A DNA stretch of 64,000 nucleotides, taken from NCBI GenBank assembly GCA_031291305.1, contig JARLJH010000026.1:1-64000 (forward strand). Reading direction: 5' to 3'. The stretch is from Rhodoferax sp. (GTDB lineage Bacteria > Pseudomonadota > Gammaproteobacteria > Burkholderiales > Burkholderiaceae_C). The translations under genes and the position numbers were made by a program. Within the stretch, counting starts at the first letter, position 1, and each line of letters opens with the position of its first letter. Shown piece by piece: positions 25,624 to 33,929 of this stretch. The notes below the pieces were generated by a model. That model had not been told where the DNA came from. It searched no databases and saw only the letters and a list, made by a program, of their open reading frames with translations.

Positions 25624-27858
25624 ATGTCATCTCCCCAACTTCATGCCTTCTCCCGCGCCATGGCACTGGCCCTGCCCGCGTTGTGCCTGCTATGCGGTCA
25701 GGCACAAGCCGCTGGCGAGCCCATCGGCACGCTGCCGACCGTAACAGTCACCGGCACGCCGGACAACGTGACCCCGCCACCTGGCGCCACGCCTGTCGGC
25801 AAGGCCAGCCTGGCTACCAAGCTGTCGGCGACCAGCGACACCGCCAGCATGCTCTCTGACATCCCCGGCCTGAGCCTCAATGGCGCGGGCGGCGTCTCCA
25901 GCCTGCCCGCCATCAACGGCCTGGCCGATGACCGCTTGCGCATCAAGGTCGATGGCATGGATCTGATCGCCTCATGCCCGAACCACATGAACCCGGCGCT
26001 GTCCTATATCGACCCGACCAACGTGGGTGTGTTGAAGGTTTACGCGGGCATCACGCCGGTCAGTGCGGGTGGCGACAGCATTGGCGGCAGCATCGTGGCT
26101 GAATCCCGTGCACCCGAATTTGCCGCGCCGGGCCAAAGTGCCATTCTCAAGGGTGAGGTGGGCACTTTTTACCGCAGTAACAACAACGCGCAGGGGGCCA
26201 ATGTGTCAGCCACCTACGCCACCGACAAATTCAACATCAGCTACAACGGCTCGACCGCCAAGGCAGACAACTACATCGCAGGCGGGAACTTCAAGACCAC
26301 CACGGACACTGGCCGTGCCGGACACACCTTGCCGCTCGACGAAGTCGGCTCTACCGCGTATGAAACCGTCAATCACAGCCTGGGGCTGGCGTTCAAGAAA
26401 GACAACCATTTGTTTGAAGCCAAAGTGGGCATCCAGGACATGCCGTTTCAGCTCTACCCGAACCAGCGCATGGACATGCTCTACAACAAGCAGGACAGCC
26501 TAAACCTACGCTACCTGGGCCAGTTTGACTGGGGTTCGCTGGAAGCGCGCGCCTACCACGAGAATGTGGATCACTACATGGATTTTGGGGCGGACAAGCA
26601 GTTTCAATATATGACTGCGCCCGGTATGCCGATGTATACCGAAGGCAAAACCAACGGTCTCAGTGTCAAGGCCGATGTGGCCCTGACCCCGCAAGACCTG
26701 TTGCGCGTGGGTGCTGAAGCACAACAATATCACCTCAACGACTGGTGGCCACCCTCGGGCTCCGGTGGCATGTCGCCTGGCACATTCTGGAACATCAAGG
26801 ACGGCGAGCGCGACCGTACGGCTCTCTACACCGAGTGGGAAGCGCGCAGGAGTGCGCAGTGGATGACGCTGATTGGTGCCCGCGTGGAGCAGGTCAAGAT
26901 GGATGCTGGCAACGCGGTTGGGTACAACCCGGCGGGCGGGGGGTTTCAGGGACGAGATGCCAACGCCTTCAACGCCCAAAGCCACAGCAGCACCGACAAC
27001 AACGTCGATCTGACTGCGCTGGCCAAGTACACCGCCAACCCCATCTACGACATCGAGTTCGGCTTGGCCCACAAGGTGCGCTCACCCAATGTGTACGAGC
27101 GTTTCCCCTGGTCCACCTGGACGATGGCGGCGGTGATGAACAACTTTGTGGGTGACGGCAATGGCTATGTTGGCAACCTGGCTCTCAAGCCAGAGGCGGC
27201 CAACACCCTGAGCGCCACCTTTGACTGGCACGCCACGGACAGCACCTGGGGTTTGACGGTCACGCCGTTTTACACCCATGTGAATGACTACATCGACGCG
27301 GTGCAGTGGAACGCCACCACCAATGCGCCCGCAACCACGCTGGTGACCAATGGCTTTAGCGTACTGAAATACGTCAACCAGTCGGCGCGTCTCTATGGCA
27401 TCAACGTGTCAGGCCACATGCCGCTGGCAAAAACCAGTTGGGGTGAATTCGGATTTAAAGGGTTGTTGAACTACACCAAGGGCACCAACCAGGACACGGG
27501 TGATGGCCTCTACAACATCATGCCGCTGAACGCCAAATTGGCGCTCACGCAAAAAATGGGTGGCTGGGACAACAGCGCCGAGCTGGTGATGGTCAAGGCC
27601 AAGGACGATGTCTCGACCATGCGCAACGAGATCAAAACCCCCGGCTACAGCCTGGTCAACCTGCGCGGCAGCTATTCGTGGAAGACGGTGCGCCTGGACT
27701 TTGGCGTTGAAAACCTGTTTGACAAGTTCTACGACCTGACAACCGGAGGGGCCTACGCTGGACAGGGTAAGACCATGAGTATTTCCGGTATTCCTTACGG
27801 TATCGCCGTGCCGGGCATGGGGCGCTCGGTGTACGTTGGCGTGAACGTGAAGTTCTAA
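25624..27858 (+). CDS. oprC: TonB-dependent copper receptor (OprC/NosA type)
   Basis: A 744-residue outer-membrane receptor with a signal peptide ending QAQA, a plug domain (GVLKVYAGITPVSAGGDSIGG) and a barrel ending in GVNVKF. The two-part copper motif of OprC is present: CPNHM (C118, M122) and HYM (H317, M319). OprC imports copper; the related NosA supplies copper for nitrous oxide reductase. The ATG at 25624 gives the signal peptide; the open frame upstream is a shadow. It stands in a block with PCu(A)C and DUF2946 genes. No tonB is directly beside it, but one follows at 36.7 kb. Confidence 0.9.
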   Translation: MSSPQLHAFSRAMALALPALCLLCGQAQAAGEPIGTLPTVTVTGTPDNVTPPPGATPVGKASLATKLSATSDTASMLSDIPGLSLNGAGGVSSLPAINGLADDRLRIKVDGMDLIASCPNHMNPALSYIDPTNVGVLKVYAGITPVSAGGDSIGGSIVAESRAPEFAAPGQSAILKGEVGTFYRSNNNAQGANVSATYATDKFNISYNGSTAKADNYIAGGNFKTTTDTGRAGHTLPLDEVGSTAYETVNHSLGLAFKKDNHLFEAKVGIQDMPFQLYPNQRMDMLYNKQDSLNLRYLGQFDWGSLEARAYHENVDHYMDFGADKQFQYMTAPGMPMYTEGKTNGLSVKADVALTPQDLLRVGAEAQQYHLNDWWPPSGSGGMSPGTFWNIKDGERDRTALYTEWEARRSAQWMTLIGARVEQVKMDAGNAVGYNPAGGGFQGRDANAFNAQSHSSTDNNVDLTALAKYTANPIYDIEFGLAHKVRSPNVYERFPWSTWTMAAVMNNFVGDGNGYVGNLALKPEAANTLSATFDWHATDSTWGLTVTPFYTHVNDYIDAVQWNATTNAPATTLVTNGFSVLKYVNQSARLYGINVSGHMPLAKTSWGEFGFKGLLNYTKGTNQDTGDGLYNIMPLNAKLALTQKMGGWDNSAELVMVKAKDDVSTMRNEIKTPGYSLVNLRGSYSWKTVRLDFGVENLFDKFYDLTTGGAYAGQGKTMSISGIPYGIAVPGMGRSVYVGVNVKF

Positions 27859-27869
27859 GGAGCCAACCG

Positions 27870-28028
27870 ATGACTCACGCGGCACGAGCCTCGGGTGTGG
27901 CAGCCAGAGCACTGTGCTGCAGTGATGGCAGCGGGGTGTGGGGGCTCATGCGGGTTATCGGTGGAAAAGTTTCAGATGCTATTTATGTAGTAGCTCTCTA
28001 TGAAGGTATTACCTGGGCTAGAGGCTAA
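27870..28028 (+). CDS. Possible 52-residue small ORF overlapping a repeat
   Basis: ATG at 27870 follows AAGGAGCCAACCG, a strong ribosome-binding site that is 12 nt after the oprC stop. The frame (MTHAARASGVAARALCCSD...) runs 52 codons. Its last third is encoded by repeat copy B (27981-28034), and no family feature is visible. A translated leader or a chance open frame are both possible; the good ribosome-binding site is the only support. Confidence 0.2.
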   Translation: MTHAARASGVAARALCCSDGSGVWGLMRVIGGKVSDAIYVVALYEGITWARG

Positions 28029-28034
28029 TTTTAT
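27981..28034. repeat. Dispersed GGGCTAGAGGC repeat, copy B
   Basis: ATTTATGTAGTAGCTCTC...GGTATTACCTGGGCTAGAGGCTAATTTT lies between oprC and the Crp/Fnr gene. The second half is nearly identical to copy A. It ends 18 nt before the regulator start, so it overlaps the regulator's leader. Confidence 0.7.
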
Positions 28035-28051
28035 ATATGGAAGGAAACACC

Positions 28052-28705
28052 ATGGACACCACAACATCCAACACCAAACCCCGGCAGCTGGCCGCCCGCG
28101 AGGTGCTGGCGCCAGCTGAACTGCGCCAGCTCTGGCGGGTGGAGTCCGGCGCGCTGCGCATCGACAGCGCGCCGAAGGGTGAGAAAGCCCGTTTTGTGCG
28201 CCTGGCGCTTCCGGGTGATGTGATCGGTGTGGAGCAGTGGGTGGGCAGCAACGACAGTCTGGCGTTGCGCGCCCTGATTGCCACCCGTCTGAGCCCGGTG
28301 GAGGCCACTGGTGCGCCGATGATGCAGGTCCTGATGGAAACCGTGGTGGTGGCGCACCAGCGCTGCCGTGAGGTGGTGACCCTGCGGACTGGCCCGGCTG
28401 CGCGGCGCATCCAGGCCTTGCTGCTGATGTTTGCCCAAAGTGACGAGGCCTGGGCCGGAGCTGGGTCCATTGACCAGGCAGCGCATGACGTTGCCGTACC
28501 GAATCTGGCCGATTTGAGTGACATTCTTGATATCACCCCCGAAACCGTCTCACGCGTATTCGCCAGCCTGCGCGAGCGCAACTTCCTGCAGGGCCGTCGC
28601 CCGCAGAAGGCCCGCTTCAGCAGCCAGGCGCTGCGCGGGCTGGAGATCGTGGCGGGCATGTCAAAGCAGCTTGGGCCAGGCAAGTTGCGCGTGACCACCG
28701 CATAG
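28052..28705 (+). CDS. Crp/Fnr-family transcriptional regulator
   Basis: A 217-residue regulator with an N-terminal cyclic-nucleotide-binding-like domain (RVESGALRIDSA, PGDVIGVEQWVG) and a C-terminal winged helix: LADLSDILDITPETVSRVFASLRERNFL has the Crp-type recognition helix with the E-x-x-S-R pattern typical of FNR-like DNA contact. The four N-terminal cysteines that hold the [4Fe-4S] cluster in FNR are absent, so it senses something else. The ATG at 28052 follows AAGGAAACACC. It sits between the copper receptor and the DCCP operon and may act on the palindrome at 23268. Confidence 0.88.
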   Translation: MDTTTSNTKPRQLAAREVLAPAELRQLWRVESGALRIDSAPKGEKARFVRLALPGDVIGVEQWVGSNDSLALRALIATRLSPVEATGAPMMQVLMETVVVAHQRCREVVTLRTGPAARRIQALLLMFAQSDEAWAGAGSIDQAAHDVAVPNLADLSDILDITPETVSRVFASLRERNFLQGRRPQKARFSSQALRGLEIVAGMSKQLGPGKLRVTTA

Positions 28706-28740
28706 GGATCTGTGAGCGTGGTCTATACGCTGGCTTCTTA

Positions 28741-29148
28741 ATGACGACCAAGCCAATTTTTGTTTTTCTGCGCCGCCCCTGGGCAGTGTGGCTGGCGCTA
28801 TTCATCGCGGTGTTTGCCGCCTTGGCGCCCACGGTGTCGCACGCCATCACGCTGGCGCGCGGGGGGGACGCTCCTCTGGTGGAAATTTGCACCAGCGAAG
28901 GGCCGCGCTGGATGGCCCTGAAATTGCCAGCCGATTCCCCGGATGTTCCGCCCTGGGCGGTGCACCCAGAGCATTGCCCGTTTTGCCTGCACGCCAGTGA
29001 CCGTGTGGCACCACCACCCAGCATTTCGCTGCCAGATTTCGGCGTGCCCGGTGACCCCGTCGCGCCCACGCTGGGGCAGGCTTGTTTATCTGTCACACAC
29101 TTTGCACCCGCGCCACCGCCGCGCGGACCGCCCTATCGCTTGCTATAG
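28741..29148 (+). CDS. DUF2946 protein, copy 3
   Basis: A 135-residue protein: hydrophobic start VWLALFIAVFAALAPTVS, then VEICTSEGPRWMAL, HCPFC and a Pro-rich end (PAPPPRGPP). It closely resembles copy 2. The DUF2946 spacing of CTS-x-G and CPxC is kept. It lies 35 nt after the Crp/Fnr regulator and 161 nt before the TonB receptor of the next block, linked by repeat copy C. Function unknown; likely envelope metal handling. Confidence 0.78.
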   Translation: MTTKPIFVFLRRPWAVWLALFIAVFAALAPTVSHAITLARGGDAPLVEICTSEGPRWMALKLPADSPDVPPWAVHPEHCPFCLHASDRVAPPPSISLPDFGVPGDPVAPTLGQACLSVTHFAPAPPPRGPPYRLL

Positions 29149-29200
29149 AAAAAATAGTTGTATGCCCGCTTGAAACAAGGGCTAGAGGCTGATTTTGTTC
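29146..29200. repeat. Dispersed GGGCTAGAGGC repeat, copy C
   Basis: AAAATAGTTGTATGCCCGCTTG...AAGGGCTAGAGGCTGATTTT after DUF2946 copy 3. GCCC and GGGC arms flank a short loop. It matches copies A, B, D and E in the core. Confidence 0.7.
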
Positions 29201-29309
29201 ATATCCATGGGCTGCCAAGGCCTGATCGCTGGGTGCGCCTGCCACGTTTGGGGGCAGCGCACGTCCTGTCACAGCCATCCGTATTGATTCGCAAAAAAAC
29301 ACATTCATC

Positions 29310-31430
29310 ATGAGCCAACATTCCTGCTATTTCCGCGCCCCGTGTGCGCGTCGTCCCCTGTCCATCGCCGTTGCAGCAGCGCTTGGCTGGCTTTGTGCCA
29401 GCCAAGCGCTGGCTCAGCAAACTGAGGCCAGCTTGAAAGAAACCACGGTCACCGGCTCAGTCTCGGTGATTGAAGAAGCGCGTGAAGTTTCCACACTGGG
29501 CAGCCTGACCATGGACAAACCCATGGCCGGTTCAGTATTGACCCGTGAAGACCTGGACATCATCAAGTCCGCCTCTGCCCTGACCGAGTTGATGAGCCGG
29601 GTGCCTGGTGTCAGCAAAAGTCGCAACATGCGTATCTCTGCCGGGGGCAAGAATTACACCGACAACCGGGTTGACGGCCTGCGTGTCAGCCCCACGGGCA
29701 CGTATTCGTTTGTTGATCAAACCAATGCGGCTGACATTGATCGCATCGAGTTCATCAACGGGCCGGGCTCGGTGCTGCAAAGCAGCTATGCCATTGGCGG
29801 CACTATCAATGTCATCACCCGTGACCCGCCGAAGAAACGCGCGTTCTCGGTCTCGCAGGAGGTGGGTAGCAGTGACTTCTATCGCACTGACTTGTCGGGT
29901 GGCGACACCCTGGACAACGGGTTTGGCTACGTGTTTGACGCCAATGTGAAGCGTGACAACGCCTGGCGCGAGCGCGCTGGCGATAACCTGGATGCGTTCA
30001 GCATCAAGTTCGGCGGCAAGCCCGATGCAGCGTCGAGCCTGTATGTCCGGCTGGAGTACCTCAACGACGAAACCTATTACCCGGGCCAGCTGACCCAGGC
30101 GCAGTTTGATGCCGATTGGCAGCAGGCCCAGCCGGGTGTGTACGGCAAGGGGACTTCCCGCTATGTGACCCCGTCGATTCATTACCAACGTGCCGTGGGG
30201 GAGAAGGGCGAGTTTGTCTTTGCGGCATCCAGGCGCGTGGTCGACACCACGACTTTTGGTAACACCGCGACCTACACCTCGTTTTCCAACACCATTGGCG
30301 TGTCGCAGCAGACGGTGACCAGCAGTCAGGCCATGTACCGGCAGGAATTTGATGTCATGAAGTCTCGTCTGGATGTGGGCGTGGAGTACCTGGAGTCTGT
30401 CTCGGACAGCACGCAATACGCCAACACGTTCAGTATTGCGCAAGCACTACTGGGGAACTTCGCGCAGGGTGCACTCAACACGAAAAGCAATAACAGTGAG
30501 AGCACTGAAACCTCGACGACACCCTTTGTGAACTATGAGTTCTCACCCACTGACAAGCTTCGTCTGCATGCGGGTGTCCGGCTCGACAGCATCGACTACG
30601 CGGTGGATGACCGGTCAACTTCCAACAAGGACAACGCAAAAACCTTCACCAAGGCTGTGCCCAAGCTCGGCGCCACCTACGAGTTCAACGCCAACAACCT
30701 GATGTGGGTCAGCTACGCCGAAGGCTTCCTGGCCCCTTCGGTGTCCACTTTGTTGAGCAGTGGCACGGTGGGCAATCTGAAAAACTATGTGCCTGCGTCA
30801 GATCTGTTGCCGGAAGAAATGAAGACCTATGAGATCGGCTTTCGCGGCTACTTGCCCGCCTCCAAGCTGCGCTATGACGTGACGGTGTACAAGACTGACA
30901 TCGTCAACATGGTCTTGCAGCGAGATTGCTACGCGTCGGAGAGCTGTTATCGCATCAATGAGAACGTGGGGCAAATGACGGCCAAAGGCATTGAGACTGG
31001 CTTGTCGGCCAGCGCCACACCCTGGCTGGATCTGGGGGTGTCGCACACCCTGGCATCTGCCAACTATGGCTACTACAAGTCGGCCACTTATGACTACAGC
31101 GGCAAGTCCAACAACTTCACGCCAAAACATCATTTGAATGTGCGCGCCACGTTCAAACCGGCTCCGGGCTGGAAGGCCGAGCTGGAGGCCAATTACGAGA
31201 GTGAGTACTACCTCGACGCTGCCAACTCCAAAGCTGTGTCGCAACCCGCCATTTACAACCTGCGCGCCAGCTACACCGATCCGGGCAAGCGCTGGTCAGC
31301 CTGGTTGCATCTGCTGAATCTGGCCAATACCAAATACGCCACCCGCATGTCCGGGTCTGCTGACGCGTGGACTTACAACGATGGCTACACACCGTTGACC
31401 GTGCGCGCTGGTGTGCAGTACAACTTCTGA
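29310..31430 (+). CDS. TonB-dependent receptor of the reductase operon
   Basis: A 706-residue outer-membrane receptor: signal peptide ending SQALAQ, a TonB-box region, a plug (LMSRVPGVSKSRNMR, INGPGSVLQSSYAIGGTINVI) and a barrel ending GVQYNF. The family is shared by siderophore, heme and metal-chelate receptors; no copper CxxxM/HxM pair is visible. It is the first gene of a nine-gene run in which the next gene starts 9 nt after its stop, so its ligand is probably handled by the reductase genes that follow. Confidence 0.88.
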   Translation: MSQHSCYFRAPCARRPLSIAVAAALGWLCASQALAQQTEASLKETTVTGSVSVIEEAREVSTLGSLTMDKPMAGSVLTREDLDIIKSASALTELMSRVPGVSKSRNMRISAGGKNYTDNRVDGLRVSPTGTYSFVDQTNAADIDRIEFINGPGSVLQSSYAIGGTINVITRDPPKKRAFSVSQEVGSSDFYRTDLSGGDTLDNGFGYVFDANVKRDNAWRERAGDNLDAFSIKFGGKPDAASSLYVRLEYLNDETYYPGQLTQAQFDADWQQAQPGVYGKGTSRYVTPSIHYQRAVGEKGEFVFAASRRVVDTTTFGNTATYTSFSNTIGVSQQTVTSSQAMYRQEFDVMKSRLDVGVEYLESVSDSTQYANTFSIAQALLGNFAQGALNTKSNNSESTETSTTPFVNYEFSPTDKLRLHAGVRLDSIDYAVDDRSTSNKDNAKTFTKAVPKLGATYEFNANNLMWVSYAEGFLAPSVSTLLSSGTVGNLKNYVPASDLLPEEMKTYEIGFRGYLPASKLRYDVTVYKTDIVNMVLQRDCYASESCYRINENVGQMTAKGIETGLSASATPWLDLGVSHTLASANYGYYKSATYDYSGKSNNFTPKHHLNVRATFKPAPGWKAELEANYESEYYLDAANSKAVSQPAIYNLRASYTDPGKRWSAWLHLLNLANTKYATRMSGSADAWTYNDGYTPLTVRAGVQYNF

Positions 31431-31438
31431 GTCTGGCC

Positions 31439-32896
31439 ATGACGTTCCAACTAGATCGCCTGGCGGGGGCCTTGCTCGCGCTGCTGTGCAGTGGTGTGGT
31501 GCTGGCGCTAGACGTGGCCAGCCGCCCGCCCGATGGCGCCACGCAGGAAGAAAAGCGTGCCTTCTACCAAAAGCGTGCGGCTGAACGGGCCCGGGCGGCG
31601 CAGGCTACCGCAGCTGATGCACAGCCTGCTGAGACCGCATCGCGCCCCGTCGGTATGGGCGGGTCAGGTGTCCAGCGCCCGCCAGAAGGCGCGACGCTGG
31701 AGGACAAAAAGGCCTTCTACCAACGGCGTGCTGCCGAGCGCGAAAAGGCAGCTGCGGTTGCGTCCAATATCACCGTGCCAATGCAGGGCAAACCGGCAGC
31801 GGTCATGGATCACACGGCGCACATGGCAGCGGTGGCTGCAACACCTGCTGCTGCGGCGGCCTCGGCTGCCAAGCCTGGGGATGCCGGGCGACCCCGCATG
31901 TCAGGTATGCCCGGCATGGGCAGCATGGGCAGCATGGGCAGCATGCGCGGCGGCAGCGGCCCAATGTGGCTGTCTGACTCACCCCCGAGCCGGGGCGACG
32001 GCGCCGCGCGCGGGGGGATGGCTGGCATGGGCGGCATGGGCATGATGGGTATGGGCACACGCAGCGGCCCGCCCAACAAACGCCTGTGGTTGCGTGCGGG
32101 CAGTGACCCGGTCAAATCCGGCTTTGCACGGGAAGAGGCCGATGCACCCGCCCAGGCCTGGCTGGTGACCCCGCAAGGCTCACCGGCTGGCGAAGCCTTG
32201 CCGCCTGCTGAAGAGGGCAAGAAGAACCTATCTTTCCCGATGCCGGTGCAGGGCTACTACCGGCTGTACGTGACTACCCGCAAGCTGCAGGGTGACCTGC
32301 TGAATATCAGCGTAGCCAAGGCCGAGGTCAGCAACTTCAGCCATGGCGGCAATGAGGAAGAGCGCGCGGTGTCCGTCAACGCCCCACGGGTGCTGGAGAG
32401 CGCACCAATCGAGATCGTGCGTGAAAAAGCGGCCGATGAGCCGACGTTCTTTCAGCTCAAATCCGGTGACGAGCAAGCCTTTGTGGTGCTGCAAAAAGGC
32501 ATTCCCACGCAGGGCGCGCGGGTGCGCTTTGTCAGCCATGAAGGCTGGAGCAAAGAGCTGGTGAGCGATGGCCAGGGGCGGGTGAGTTTTCAGGTGGTCC
32601 GTGATTACTTCCCACCGTGGAGCGACTTTCAAAAGCGCTTCAAGGCCACCTACCTGGTGCTGGCCGATGTCAGCGCTGCCGAGGCGGGTCAACACCAGGG
32701 CCAGCCCTACAGCACGGTGCGCTACCAGGCCTCGCTCTCAGGCAGTTACTACCCGTCGCCTGACGACTACCGCTCCTATGCCTGGGGGCTGGGGCTGACG
32801 GTGTTGTTCTCGGTGTTGGGCGTGGTGGCGGTTTATGTGTATCGCCGCAAGCGCGTCAAGTCTTTCAAAGAGGTGCGATTTGATGAAACCGAATAA
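31439..32896 (+). CDS. Met-rich periplasmic protein with C-terminal membrane anchor
   Basis: A 485-residue protein: an N-terminal signal or anchor, two near-identical motifs (RPPDGATQEEKRAFYQKR at about 29-46 and RPPEGATLEDKKAFYQRR at about 80-97), a Met/Gly-rich stretch (residues 154-206, with repeated GSM and GGM units), a beta-rich C-terminal domain of DUF4198 flavour (residues 215-450) and a terminal membrane helix (LGLTVLFSVLGVVAVYVY) followed by Arg/Lys. Met-rich segments often bind copper or other soft metals. I do not recognise a named family. It overlaps the next gene by 14 nt. Confidence 0.7.
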   Translation: MTFQLDRLAGALLALLCSGVVLALDVASRPPDGATQEEKRAFYQKRAAERARAAQATAADAQPAETASRPVGMGGSGVQRPPEGATLEDKKAFYQRRAAEREKAAAVASNITVPMQGKPAAVMDHTAHMAAVAATPAAAAASAAKPGDAGRPRMSGMPGMGSMGSMGSMRGGSGPMWLSDSPPSRGDGAARGGMAGMGGMGMMGMGTRSGPPNKRLWLRAGSDPVKSGFAREEADAPAQAWLVTPQGSPAGEALPPAEEGKKNLSFPMPVQGYYRLYVTTRKLQGDLLNISVAKAEVSNFSHGGNEEERAVSVNAPRVLESAPIEIVREKAADEPTFFQLKSGDEQAFVVLQKGIPTQGARVRFVSHEGWSKELVSDGQGRVSFQVVRDYFPPWSDFQKRFKATYLVLADVSAAEAGQHQGQPYSTVRYQASLSGSYYPSPDDYRSYAWGLGLTVLFSVLGVVAVYVYRRKRVKSFKEVRFDETE

Positions 32897-33929
32897 TCCA
32901 ACCTGTAAAGCCGTAGGCAAACCGGTCGCCAAAGCGCCACTGCATCCGCGCCTGCAAGCGCTGCGGGATGCGGTCAACCAGGTCAACTTCAACCGCTTTC
33001 GCTTCTGGTTCCAGTTGGTGGCCTTTGTGCTGTTTGTCTATGGCGGCTTTCTGGCCGTCGACCTGGGCTCGCACCTGCCGTTTTTCTCGTGTGGCTACAA
33101 CCAGAATGGCCGCGCTGGCGTGTGTTACCTGCTGCCGCTGCAACACCAGTTGGGGCGACCGCTGGCCATGTTGTTCACGGCGGCGGGCCTGACCATCCTG
33201 ACCGGCTTCCTGACTTTTGCACTGTGGTTCATTGTGCTCAACAAGGGTTGGTGTGGTTTTGTCTGCCCGCTGGGCACCTTGCAGGACTGGATCACCGCGC
33301 TGCGCAAGAGCCTGGGCATCCGCTACGCCAAGTACAGCCAGAGCCAGTTTGCCCAGCTCACCAAAATCAAGTATGTGCTGCTGGCGCTGATGATCCTGAT
33401 CCCGCTGGGCATTGGCGGCGGCCTGTTCTCGCATGACATGAGCCCGCCGTTTTGCCTGATCTGCCCGGCCCGCATGATCCTGCCGCTGTTTACGATGGAT
33501 TGGTCGCAGTTCACCATCGACTTTTCCAGCAAAACGGCGGTGGCCATCACGGTGCTGGGCATGCTGGTCACGGCTTTGTTTCTGGTCGGCTCGTTTGTCA
33601 AAAAGCGCTTCTTTTGCTTTTTTTGCCCGATGAGTGCGCTGCATTACCTGATCTCCAAAGCCGCCTTGTTCAAACTGATCAAAGACGGTGACAAATGCAC
33701 CCGCTGCGGCGACTGCTACCGCGTGTGTGACATGGAGATCAAGGAGATTGCCGACGATGTCAAAACCAAAGACATCATGACTGACGACTGCACGTTGTGC
33801 CTGAAGTGTGTGGCCTCGTGCCCCGAGCCGGGCGCGCTCAAGGCCACGTTCTGCGGCATTCCGATCTTCGAGGCCACCGAGGCCGGTTTCATCAAACGCA
33901 TGCACAAGGGGCACAGCGATGCACACTGA
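32883..33929 (+). CDS. NapH-like membrane [4Fe-4S] protein
   Basis: A 348-residue membrane protein with four or five helices. CGFVCPLG (124-130), CLICP (191-195) and CFFCP (245-249) are loop motifs like those of NapH, NosR and CcoG; two ferredoxin clusters follow, C272-C275-C278-C282 and C303-C306-C309-C313. Such proteins take electrons from quinol and move them across or along the membrane. Here it lies between a metal-binding protein and a reductase, so it may feed electrons to the system. ATG at 32883 follows AGAGGTGCG. Confidence 0.86.
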   Translation: MKPNNPTCKAVGKPVAKAPLHPRLQALRDAVNQVNFNRFRFWFQLVAFVLFVYGGFLAVDLGSHLPFFSCGYNQNGRAGVCYLLPLQHQLGRPLAMLFTAAGLTILTGFLTFALWFIVLNKGWCGFVCPLGTLQDWITALRKSLGIRYAKYSQSQFAQLTKIKYVLLALMILIPLGIGGGLFSHDMSPPFCLICPARMILPLFTMDWSQFTIDFSSKTAVAITVLGMLVTALFLVGSFVKKRFFCFFCPMSALHYLISKAALFKLIKDGDKCTRCGDCYRVCDMEIKEIADDVKTKDIMTDDCTLCLKCVASCPEPGALKATFCGIPIFEATEAGFIKRMHKGHSDAH

